From assembly GCA_015061115.1 (NCBI GenBank), contig SUXE01000011.1, positions 62,001 through 126,000 on the forward strand: 64,000 nt of DNA, read 5' to 3'. The position numbers and the translations under genes were made by a program. This DNA comes from Bacteroidales bacterium (GTDB lineage: Bacteria > Bacteroidota > Bacteroidia > Bacteroidales > Paludibacteraceae). Each line of letters opens with the position of its first letter. Position 1 is the stretch's first letter. Below, one piece after another: positions 50,605-58,626 of this stretch. The notes beneath the pieces are model-generated. The model had not been told where the DNA came from. It did no database searches and saw nothing but the letters and a program-made list of their open reading frames with translations.

Positions 50605-53304
50605 TTATTTCTTAATCATCCTCACTAATTCCCCAATCCATAATACAATCGATGTCGCGCCTATGATTATCAGCCAATCGGTTATGTTGATCGGTGTCAC
50701 GTTGAACATCGCTCCTCCAAGGGTTACAATCAGAATCTGACCGAATAAGATTAATGCGGCGATTGTGACGAATCCTTTGCTATTCTTGAAATGCAAAGCA
50801 CTTTTGTTTGTCTCGAATGCTTTGGCATTGAACATGTTCCAGAACTGAAGCATCACGAATATCGTGAAAAACAGACTGCATTCATACGGAGATAGATTTG
50901 ATCCTCCTGGTGTCATGCCTAGCAAACCGCTTTCAAACGTGATTTCGTGATTTTTCATCATAAACAGTAGACCTAGCATGGCAGCGAAGAAGAATGCTCC
51001 GACTGAAAGTATGAAATTCATCATCGGTTTGTTGATGATAAATGCGGTTCTTGATCTTGGCTTCTCTTTCATCACACTCATTGATGGCGGAAGTGATGCC
51101 AATGCCATTGCAGCGAAAGTGTCCATTATTAGGTTTACCCATAGCATCTGGGTCACTGTAAGTGGCGATTTGATTCCCGGGATGAAAGCTCCGACAAGCA
51201 CGATAAGGCATGCTGCCACGTTTACTGTCATCTGGAACAGTATGAATCGCTGGATATTCTGGTATAATGAACGTCCCCACATCACAGCACGTGTGATACT
51301 TGAGAAAGAATTGTCTATGATAGTTATGTCCGACGCCTCTTTTGCCACACTTGTGCCGTCTCCCATCGACAATCCTACGTGAGCAGCTTTCAATGCTGGG
51401 GCATCGTTGGTTCCGTCTCCAGTCACAGCCACAACTTGGTTGCGTCTTTGCAACGTCTCCACCAATCTTTTCTTGTCAAGTGGACGAGCTCTGGCGATAA
51501 TCTTAATCTCCTCAACTCTGTTGTAAACCTCCTCGTCTGATAAAGCTGCGAAGTCGGGGCCTGTGATGATGTTGTTTTCTCCGTATGTCTCTTTCCAAAG
51601 ACCTATCTGACGACCGATCTCTTTTGCAGTCGCTGTTGTGTCTCCAGTCACGATTTTGATGTCGATGCCTGCCTCAATACAACTGTTTACTGCTTCAGGA
51701 ACCTCTTTACGCACAGGGTCTGCAATCGCAACTATACCCATGAATGTCAGGTTGTTGGCGGTTAGTTTGTTGTCGTTGATGACAGCATCACCGTCTTCTA
51801 CAATCTGATATGCGAATGCAAGAGTACGCATTGCTTGATTCTGATATTTTAGCAGGGTCTCATTGATAGAGTGTTTGGTCTCTCCTCCAGCGATGTTTGA
51901 ACAAAGAGCAAGCACTATTTCGGGAGCTCCCTTCAGATACAACACTTTTTTGCCGTTCAAATACTGAGATTTGACAAGTGAAGCCATGTACTTGCGTTCT
52001 GTGGAGAATGGGATTTCATCCACTCTTTCCGCATTCTCTTTTACTTTCTCAAAGTCGATATTGTGTTTGTGAAGCCATAGAAGCAATGCTCCTTCCGTAG
52101 GATTTCCTAAAGCCTTAGGATTGTTTGCGTCAGAAAGGTCGAGTAGGGCTGTTGAGTTGACGGAAATGCCTTCCACAACAAGGTTGCTGGCTTCGTCTCC
52201 GGCAAGAGTCTGGTCTGGTTGCAGATTGAAAAACTTAGTTTCATATACCTGCATCTTGTTCTGTGTGAGTGTACCTGTCTTGTCGGTGCAGATTACAGTC
52301 GTCGCTCCCATTGTCTCGCAAGCGTGCATCTTGCGTACAAGGTTGTTGGTCTTGAGCATCGCACGCATACTGTATGCAAGGGATAGCGTGACAGCCATAG
52401 GCAACCCTTCTGGTACAGCCACAGCCACGAGTGCCACAGCCACCATACAAGCCTGAAGTGTCTCAGTGATGAACCCTGCGGTCGCACCGTCGCAAAACCA
52501 AGAGAATCCATCGTTGTTGACGAAATACATGCCTATTCGGCCGACGATGATAAGTCCTGCGATTACGTAGCTGATTTTTGCGATCAGGTTGCCGAGTCCG
52601 TCAAGCTGCTCGTTGAGAGGAGTCTTGACGCTGTTGTCTATTTTAGCGGCTGTGAAAACTTTTCCATTTTCAGTGTGGTCTCCCACAGCAAACACTCGCA
52701 TTATACCGTGGCCTTCCATCACTTTTGTGCCACGCATAGCATGGTTGGAAGGGAATGTCGCATTAGGGTCGAAGTCTTCTTCTTTTGTGGTTTTCAGACA
52801 GATAGGTTCGCCAGTGAGCGTGCTTTCATCAATATTGAGGGATGTGGCTTCCAACAGTTCTCCGTCAGCAGGCACTTCACAACCTGTCACGAGAATCACG
52901 ATGTCGCCCACCACCACATCTTTGCGTGGGATTTCTGTAGTGATTCCGTCACGGATAACCTGTACCGGCTCGTCATCGTTCACTTGGTTGAGCACTTCAA
53001 ACTCTTTATCGGCGGCATATTCAAAGTAGAATGCCATACCTGTGGCAAGGAAGATTGCCACCCAGATGCCGACGGGCTCGAAAAAGACGGTTGGGTCGGG
53101 ATGCTGGAAATATTCGTATATTGATATACAAATTGATAAAGCTCCAGCGACAAGCAATATAATGATAAGGGGATCTTTGAATTTCTCTAGAAATTTTATA
53201 AATAACGATTCCTTCTCCGGTGGAGTAAGAATGTTGGTTCCGAATCGGGTTCTGGAATCAATGACTTCTTGACTTCGGAGTCCATTATAATGCGTTTTTG
53301 CCAT
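50605..53304 (-). CDS. Calcium-transporting P-type ATPase (PMCA type)
   Basis: 899 residues, P2-type ATPase. N-terminal cation ATPase domain (NGLRSQEVIDSRTRFGTNIL), transmembrane helices M1-M4, and actuator loop DESTLTGEP. M4 has VPEGLPMAVTLSLAYS, which forms part of the Ca site. The phosphorylation motif is DKTGTLTQNK with Asp341. The nucleotide domain follows, then TGDGTNDAPALKAAHVG. M5-M10 include the VNLIMDTFAAMALA stretch. The type fits Ca2+ export. No C-terminal calmodulin site is expected in bacteria. Starts 10 bp after coaD, so both are co-transcribed. Confidence 0.95.
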   Translation of the reverse strand: MAKTHYNGLRSQEVIDSRTRFGTNILTPPEKESLFIKFLEKFKDPLIIILLVAGALSICISIYEYFQHPDPTVFFEPVGIWVAIFLATGMAFYFEYAADKEFEVLNQVNDDEPVQVIRDGITTEIPRKDVVVGDIVILVTGCEVPADGELLEATSLNIDESTLTGEPICLKTTKEEDFDPNATFPSNHAMRGTKVMEGHGIMRVFAVGDHTENGKVFTAAKIDNSVKTPLNEQLDGLGNLIAKISYVIAGLIIVGRIGMYFVNNDGFSWFCDGATAGFITETLQACMVAVALVAVAVPEGLPMAVTLSLAYSMRAMLKTNNLVRKMHACETMGATTVICTDKTGTLTQNKMQVYETKFFNLQPDQTLAGDEASNLVVEGISVNSTALLDLSDANNPKALGNPTEGALLLWLHKHNIDFEKVKENAERVDEIPFSTERKYMASLVKSQYLNGKKVLYLKGAPEIVLALCSNIAGGETKHSINETLLKYQNQAMRTLAFAYQIVEDGDAVINDNKLTANNLTFMGIVAIADPVRKEVPEAVNSCIEAGIDIKIVTGDTTATAKEIGRQIGLWKETYGENNIITGPDFAALSDEEVYNRVEEIKIIARARPLDKKRLVETLQRRNQVVAVTGDGTNDAPALKAAHVGLSMGDGTSVAKEASDITIIDNSFSSITRAVMWGRSLYQNIQRFILFQMTVNVAACLIVLVGAFIPGIKSPLTVTQMLWVNLIMDTFAAMALASLPPSMSVMKEKPRSRTAFIINKPMMNFILSVGAFFFAAMLGLLFMMKNHEITFESGLLGMTPGGSNLSPYECSLFFTIFVMLQFWNMFNAKAFETNKSALHFKNSKGFVTIAALILFGQILIVTLGGAMFNVTPINITDWLIIIGATSIVLWIGELVRMIKK

Positions 53305-53314
53305 TTTGAATGTT

Positions 53315-53812
53315 TTAACAAATTAAATCTTTATGCTCATTTTTTATCTCAAGGATTGCTTTCAGGTCGATGCCAGGAGGCAGCATGTCTTTGGGATCTT
53401 TGCCATAGCGGAGAATGTCTCGTACGACGGTGGAGCTGATGAATGAGTGTTGAGGCTCAGTGAACAGCAGTATGGTGTCGATTCCTGAAATCTGACGGTT
53501 GGCATCCGCTACCGTCTTCTCATATTCAAAATCAGCCACCGCGCGTATTCCACGGAGGATGATTGTCGCGTCGACTTGTTTTGCGAAATCTACAGTCAAG
53601 CAGTCGTATGTGGCTACTTTGACGCGAGGCTCATTCTTGAATGTCTCTTCGATTATTCTTTTTCTTGCTTCTGTATCGAAAAATGGGCGTTTTGACTCAT
53701 TGACTCCAATCGCGATGATTACCTCATCAACAAATGAAAGTGCTCTTTTCACCACTGAATAGTGTCCAAGAGTAAGCGGGTCGAAACTTCCTGGAAATAT
53801 TGCTCTTACCAT
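53315..53812 (-). CDS. coaD: Phosphopantetheine adenylyltransferase
   Basis: 165 residues. Nucleotidyltransferase motifs: FPGSFDPLTLGHY (GSFDP 8-12, H17 of the GxxH-type site), LRGIRAVADFEYE and the C-terminal ISSTVVRDILRYGKD. It makes dephospho-CoA from phosphopantetheine and ATP in CoA synthesis. The length is usual. First gene of a minus-strand unit with the Ca-ATPase (10-bp gap) and possibly the inhibitor-yjbQ-DUF218-ProX group beyond. Confidence 0.96.
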   Translation of the reverse strand: MVRAIFPGSFDPLTLGHYSVVKRALSFVDEVIIAIGVNESKRPFFDTEARKRIIEETFKNEPRVKVATYDCLTVDFAKQVDATIILRGIRAVADFEYEKTVADANRQISGIDTILLFTEPQHSFISSTVVRDILRYGKDPKDMLPPGIDLKAILEIKNEHKDLIC

Positions 53813-53839
53813 TTGGAAAATATCTGTTTTTATTTGTCA

Positions 53840-53847
53840 CAAAGATA
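53840..53847 (-). promoter_or_regulatory. coaD promoter, -7 box
   Basis: TATCTTTG on the minus strand fits TAnnTTTG, 27 bp before the coaD ATG. A TTTG further upstream is at only 15 bp spacing, so the -33 box is doubtful. Confidence 0.55.
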
Positions 53848-53964
53848 GGGATAATTAAATTACAAACGCTAAATGCGATGGGATAAATTGGAAATGCTAA
53901 ATGTAAAAAGCATAATCGGGTACAAGTTGTGGAGGTTTAGTAATGTATGAATGATTTTTTTACA

Positions 53965-53996
53965 AAAGAAGGAGGGCAATCTGCCTCTCCTTCTTT
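53965..53996 (-). terminator. Terminator of the MBOAT/AlgJ-like unit
   Basis: A 10-bp stem AAAGAAGGAG / CTCCTTCTTT around GGCAATCTGCCT-like bases; on the minus strand it ends in TTTTG. It starts 10 bp after the AlgJ-like stop. Confidence 0.75.
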
Positions 53997-54006
53997 ACAT
54001 TATTCA

Positions 54007-55269
54007 TTATTTTTGATTGTCTATTTTACGCTTGATCTCTTCTGCGACATAGCGAGCTGCTATTGGCGACCAATGAGTGTCGTGACATCTGTATATATCT
54101 TTTTCTCCATTTTTTACATGTGGGTACAATAATTCTTTACAATTCAAGAATCTGTCATTAGAGTTGAATTCACGATAGTAATCCAATGGACATTTTATCT
54201 TTTTGTATTTGTTCTTTTTGGTAAAATCCTTGTAAAGGTCGAATTTGTCAGAAGGAACCATAAACAAGAAATTCTTACCTTTTTGTTTAGTGAAAGCAAT
54301 TAATGACTCAAGGTTTTGTTTGGCGATGCGATATTTCTCCTTCTCTACAGGTTGTATATCCTCAAAGTAGAAGTACAAATCATTTTCAGCCCCTTTGCAT
54401 GAAAACAAATCTTTTTTCAATGGCACATGTATTACAGGATTGTCCTTTAGAATATTCCAGCGTTTTTTGACATACTCCTGTGTGTTAAGAAAACTTTGTT
54501 TTAAGTCGTCCTTCTCTTTTCCTATATTTTTCACAAATTTAGAAAACTTCTTAAATTTAGACCTTTTGACCTTTTTCTTGCACATGAATAAATTTTGAGG
54601 CGTGTCCTTCTCTGCAACACTTGTAATGCCCAATTGCATTTTTATGAATTCTTGCGTGTCAAGAATTTTGCCTTCTAACGCTTCTTTGCTTTCCTTGATG
54701 CTTTTGACTAATTTGTAGAATTCACCTTCTTCCGAATTTGCCGCTAAGCTTGGTGAGATATCATGTGTGGATGCCTGCTTGTTAATCTTCTCGAATTCAG
54801 GTCGTAGTTCCAATGATAGTTGTGAAAGCGTACTGGTGACATAACGCTCTACACTTTCAAAAATAACTATTTGAGGCAGTGGCTTGTCTTCAATAAGTCT
54901 ATTGATAAATAGTTGATATCTTATTAGATTGTCTTCGTCTGTCCTGAAATTATAAATTTTATAGCCAGGGTAAAATTCTCCCAGATAGTTCACAAAACCT
55001 GCATTGCCTTGGTCTGAAAAAGAGTCTCCTATGACAAGAATGGCAGAGTCGCATTCTGCCTTTTCGAAATCCAGATTATCTCTTCTTGTCTCATAGCTAT
55101 TTTGAGTTACCATAGAGTAGAGATAATTGTCATAATCATCATCAAATGGAAGTAGTCCTAATCGGCCTAAATCTCCATTTCTATGAGGTTCTACCGTTGT
55201 GGTATAGTATATTATTGTACATATTATTGGCAAAACCATCGCCAATAATTTTAAAAGGAATCGTATCAT
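54007..55269 (-). CDS. AlgJ/AlgX-like SGNH-fold protein
   Basis: 420 residues. One N-terminal transmembrane helix or uncleaved signal (about 3-24). SGNH/DHHW-type domain: the nucleophile Ser83 lies in AILVIGDSFSDQG, and the catalytic Asp397/His399 in CHDTHWSPIAARY near the end. Such proteins work with MBOAT acyltransferases to O-acetylate exported polysaccharides (AlgI/AlgJ/AlgX in alginate, PatA/PatB). The MBOAT gene ends 2 bp before this ATG, and this tight spacing fixes the start at 55269. A Lys-rich insert at about 235-300 is unusual. The acceptor glycan is unknown. Confidence 0.82.
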   Translation of the reverse strand: MIRFLLKLLAMVLPIICTIIYYTTTVEPHRNGDLGRLGLLPFDDDYDNYLYSMVTQNSYETRRDNLDFEKAECDSAILVIGDSFSDQGNAGFVNYLGEFYPGYKIYNFRTDEDNLIRYQLFINRLIEDKPLPQIVIFESVERYVTSTLSQLSLELRPEFEKINKQASTHDISPSLAANSEEGEFYKLVKSIKESKEALEGKILDTQEFIKMQLGITSVAEKDTPQNLFMCKKKVKRSKFKKFSKFVKNIGKEKDDLKQSFLNTQEYVKKRWNILKDNPVIHVPLKKDLFSCKGAENDLYFYFEDIQPVEKEKYRIAKQNLESLIAFTKQKGKNFLFMVPSDKFDLYKDFTKKNKYKKIKCPLDYYREFNSNDRFLNCKELLYPHVKNGEKDIYRCHDTHWSPIAARYVAEEIKRKIDNQK

Positions 55270-55271
55270 GA

Positions 55272-56717
55272 TTAAAATTGAAAATAAATGAATGTGTGGT
55301 TTTGTCCGGAATATAGAACTATCATGGCAAATATCGCATAGTACAAAGGTATTCTGATCCATGCATATTTAATCCATGTGAACTCAAAACTGTGGGCTCT
55401 TTTGCGATTTATCCATTCTACCAAGAAACATAAAACTATAGCCAAGATGGTTGGCACTTTATATGTCAAATGTAAATCTACACTTTTCCAAGAGGTAAAA
55501 CTGAATATTTTATGCAAAATATCAAAAGCGACTCCGATATTGTCTGATCTGAATATGACCCATCCAATTGTGACTAGCATAAATGTGCCAATCATACTTA
55601 AAATTTCTTTAGGTCTTGGATACCAAGAATCTTGTGCTACAATACCGTCGTTGCGTTTATTTAGGTTGAGTAAAATTAATGGCACGAACAATATGGCGTG
55701 ATATGCGCCCCAAGCAACGTATGTCCAGTTTGCTCCATGCCACAAACCACTTAAAAGGAAGATGACAAACACGTTTCTTACAACCTTAATTTGACTTGTT
55801 CTGCTTCCTCCTAAAGGAATATATACGTAGTCGACAAACCATTTGTTAAGTGAAATATGCCATCTTTTCCAGAATTCAGCGACGTCGCGGCTGAAATATG
55901 GAGTCCTGAAGTTGTCTCTAAGTGTTATGCCAAATAGTTTGCCGGTTCCTATCGCAATGTCTGAGTATCCTGAAAAATCACCATAAATCTGCAATGCAAA
56001 GAAAACACTAGCTAAAGCAAGTGTGGCGCCATTGCTGTTCTGGTAATTGTTGAATGCATAATCAACAAACTCGGCGCAGTTGTCCGCAATTACAATTTTC
56101 TTAAACAAACCCCATAATATCTGACGCATTCCGTCTGCTGCTTTTTCATAATCAAATACCCTTTTTTCAAAAAATTGAGGTAATAAGTTAGATGCTCGTT
56201 CAATTGGTCCCGCAACAAGTTGAGGGAAGAAACTTATGAAAGCAAAGAAGGCGATGACATCGTGTGTGGCTTCGATTTTTTTTCTATACACATCAATAGA
56301 ATAGCCGATTGCTTGAAATGTATAAAATGAGATACCAACGGGTAGTATTATGCCAAGAGTTGAAACTTGTATGTTGACATGAAATAGAGACATTAAATCT
56401 ACAAAACTGTTGACAAAGAAGTTGTAATACTTGAAAATGCCCAAAATCATCAGATTGATGACAACATTTAGAATGCAGATATACTTGGCACCCGATCCCT
56501 TTTTGTTTAGATTTTTTGCAATCAATATTCCTGAGACAAAACTACATAGGGTAGTAAATGCTATAAGGAATAGGAAACGATAATCCCACAAACCATAAAA
56601 TATATAGCTTGCTACTACAATCAGACAATTTTGAATTTTTGGCAGCTTAAAAGCGACCCAATAAAGAATAAATACTATCGGCAGAAACAGTATGTATTCG
56701 AATGAATTGAAAATCAC
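55272..56717 (-). CDS. MBOAT family O-acyltransferase (AlgI/DltB-like)
   Basis: 481 residues with about ten transmembrane helices. Family stretches: YIFYGLWDYRFLFLI, the LPVGISFYTFQAIGYSIDVYR motif, FFPQLVAGPIERA and SGYSDIAIGTGKLFGI. FKRWHISLNKW-like EFWKRWHISLNKW follows, and the catalytic His327 lies in LSGLWHGANW. It moves acyl groups across the inner membrane to a periplasmic acceptor, with the AlgJ-like protein as probable partner. It lies 36 bp after the OmpA-type gene. No alginate or teichoic acid genes are near, so the glycan is not predicted. Confidence 0.93.
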   Translation of the reverse strand: MIFNSFEYILFLPIVFILYWVAFKLPKIQNCLIVVASYIFYGLWDYRFLFLIAFTTLCSFVSGILIAKNLNKKGSGAKYICILNVVINLMILGIFKYYNFFVNSFVDLMSLFHVNIQVSTLGIILPVGISFYTFQAIGYSIDVYRKKIEATHDVIAFFAFISFFPQLVAGPIERASNLLPQFFEKRVFDYEKAADGMRQILWGLFKKIVIADNCAEFVDYAFNNYQNSNGATLALASVFFALQIYGDFSGYSDIAIGTGKLFGITLRDNFRTPYFSRDVAEFWKRWHISLNKWFVDYVYIPLGGSRTSQIKVVRNVFVIFLLSGLWHGANWTYVAWGAYHAILFVPLILLNLNKRNDGIVAQDSWYPRPKEILSMIGTFMLVTIGWVIFRSDNIGVAFDILHKIFSFTSWKSVDLHLTYKVPTILAIVLCFLVEWINRKRAHSFEFTWIKYAWIRIPLYYAIFAMIVLYSGQNHTFIYFQF

Positions 56718-56753
56718 GAGATAAAGTGTTTAAATGTTTATATTATGATATTT

Positions 56754-58592
56754 TTAGAACTCAACTTCAAAGTCAACTCGTCTGTTTAACGCTTTTCCTT
56801 TTTCCGTCTTGTTAGATGCCACTGGTTTTGTTCCTCCGAATCCATCACTTCTCAATCTCGACGATTTGATTCCTTTTTTCGTTAGATATTTCACTACTGC
56901 AGCGGCTCTTTCTTTCGACAGCTTCAAGTTTTGTGCTGGCTTGCCGACATTGTCGGTGTGTCCGGAGATGTGCAGCTTGTATGACGGATTCTTTTTCATC
57001 ATTGTCACCACTCTGTTGAGAATCGGATATGACGATGACTTGATGACTGCGTTGTTTGTCTCAAACTGTATTCCGTGCACTGCTTTTTTCAGCACTGCTT
57101 TGTTTTTCGCGGAAATCTCAGGACATCCGTTGTTCTTGGCTGAACCTTTTACTGTCGGACATTTGTCGAGGTAGTCTGGCACTTCGTCTCCATCTGTGTC
57201 GACTGGACATCCGCAAGTGTCAACCAGAGCTTCATTTGGTGTGTCAGGACATTTGTCGAGATAGTCAGCTACACCGTCGCCATCGCTATCTACCGGACAT
57301 CCATGTGCATCTACCTCGATGCTGTCTGGTGTGTTAGGACATAGATCGTAGATGTCTGCAATTCCGTCTCCATCGCTGTCTATCGGGCATCCGACGGAAT
57401 CAACCTGCACTCCCTTAGGTGTGCCAGGACATTGGTCTAGATAATCAGGAACGCTGTCTTTGTCAGTGTCGAGCGGACAACCACATGAATCCACCGCTAC
57501 GTTGGCTGGAGTTCCTAGACATTTGTCAACTTTGTCTAGCACACCGTCGTTGTCATCATCTCTGAGTCTAGGACAAGGAATTTTTACTCCTAGTCGAACA
57601 CCTATAGAATTAAGATTTGCAGCGTCGACGGAATTGGACGCCAACAATCCGCAGTATTCCTTTGTGTCAGTCAATGATTTGCCTTCGTTTTTAGTTATGC
57701 TTGACAAACCGAGATTTCCATAGACTCCATAGAAGAAATTGGCATTGGCTGTCTTATGCACAAAGTTTATATCAAGGTATATTCCTGCGGAGATGTGCTT
57801 GGTGTCTGTCGTTCCTCTTGGACGCTCATATTTTGTCGCATAACCGTGCTGAGGAATGTCTGGATTGATATACAAATCTGCGTTTTCGATGTATCCGCTC
57901 GTTTTGCGGTTTCCTGCCTTCACTCTGTAAGTTGTCTTCACTGGATATGATAATTTCAAACCAGCTCCAGTAAGTAGGGTGGTGTTGCCACCCAAGTATC
58001 TGCGATATAGAAGTCCGATTGGCGATTCTAAAGCTATGCAAGTCTGTCTCTCTTCCCAATTTTTGAAGTCTGTATAGAATTCGCTCTCTTCTATCGTGGT
58101 TGTCCCATCGGAAAGTGTCACAGGAATTTTTCCTGAAGATACGTATCGAGCGTCGATAATCGTCTTGGCATTGTATACTGTTGCTCCGACTCCGAATGAA
58201 AGTCCCCATTTCTTGCTGAAGAAGACATTGTAGTCAATATTGATTGATCCTCCAGCCATTGGTGAACGGTCGCAATCTTTAGGGTCGTATTTCAGTGTGC
58301 TAAGACCACCGCCAAATCCCAAACTTAGATATTTGTTTTGTGGCTCCCAAAGAGGAAGGGTAAGATCTAGTTTTTGTGGCATCTTTTGAGTTGTTGCTCC
58401 CAATCCAGATGCTGTGTCTTTCAATGTTTCAATAATAGTAGTATCATTTGCCGCTGAAATCTTGGCTTTCTTCAAAACCCCAGGCTCTTGTAATACGACA
58501 GTCTTGGAATCATTTGAAGACTGTTTCTCTTGTGCCGATAAGCTGCAGAATGCAGCGGACAACGCTAATATTATACTTGCTGTATTTTTCAT
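56754..58592 (-). CDS. OmpA-family protein with TSP3 repeats
   Basis: 612 residues. Signal peptide at 1-20. An N-terminal beta-barrel-like region spans about 65-340 (YLSLGFGGGLSTLKYDPK...). About five thrombospondin type 3 calcium-binding repeats follow at about 345-480 (DDDNDGVLDKVDKCLGTP, DSDGDGIADIYDLCPNTP and similar). The C-terminal OmpA domain (about 500-612) binds peptidoglycan (LHISGHTDNVGKPAQN, LSKERAAAVVKYL). Role: anchoring the outer membrane to the wall. It follows the repeat protein gene by 34 bp and precedes the MBOAT gene by 36 bp with no terminator, so all four are probably co-transcribed. Confidence 0.93.
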   Translation of the reverse strand: MKNTASIILALSAAFCSLSAQEKQSSNDSKTVVLQEPGVLKKAKISAANDTTIIETLKDTASGLGATTQKMPQKLDLTLPLWEPQNKYLSLGFGGGLSTLKYDPKDCDRSPMAGGSINIDYNVFFSKKWGLSFGVGATVYNAKTIIDARYVSSGKIPVTLSDGTTTIEESEFYTDFKNWEERQTCIALESPIGLLYRRYLGGNTTLLTGAGLKLSYPVKTTYRVKAGNRKTSGYIENADLYINPDIPQHGYATKYERPRGTTDTKHISAGIYLDINFVHKTANANFFYGVYGNLGLSSITKNEGKSLTDTKEYCGLLASNSVDAANLNSIGVRLGVKIPCPRLRDDDNDGVLDKVDKCLGTPANVAVDSCGCPLDTDKDSVPDYLDQCPGTPKGVQVDSVGCPIDSDGDGIADIYDLCPNTPDSIEVDAHGCPVDSDGDGVADYLDKCPDTPNEALVDTCGCPVDTDGDEVPDYLDKCPTVKGSAKNNGCPEISAKNKAVLKKAVHGIQFETNNAVIKSSSYPILNRVVTMMKKNPSYKLHISGHTDNVGKPAQNLKLSKERAAAVVKYLTKKGIKSSRLRSDGFGGTKPVASNKTEKGKALNRRVDFEVEF

Positions 58593-58626
58593 CTTTCGTT
58601 TGTCTCAATCCTGATTTGACCCCATT

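Noticed and set aside
55270-55362. Upstream start for the AlgJ-like gene
   Set aside because: It would overlap the MBOAT gene by 90 bp and put extra residues before the signal/transmembrane helix.
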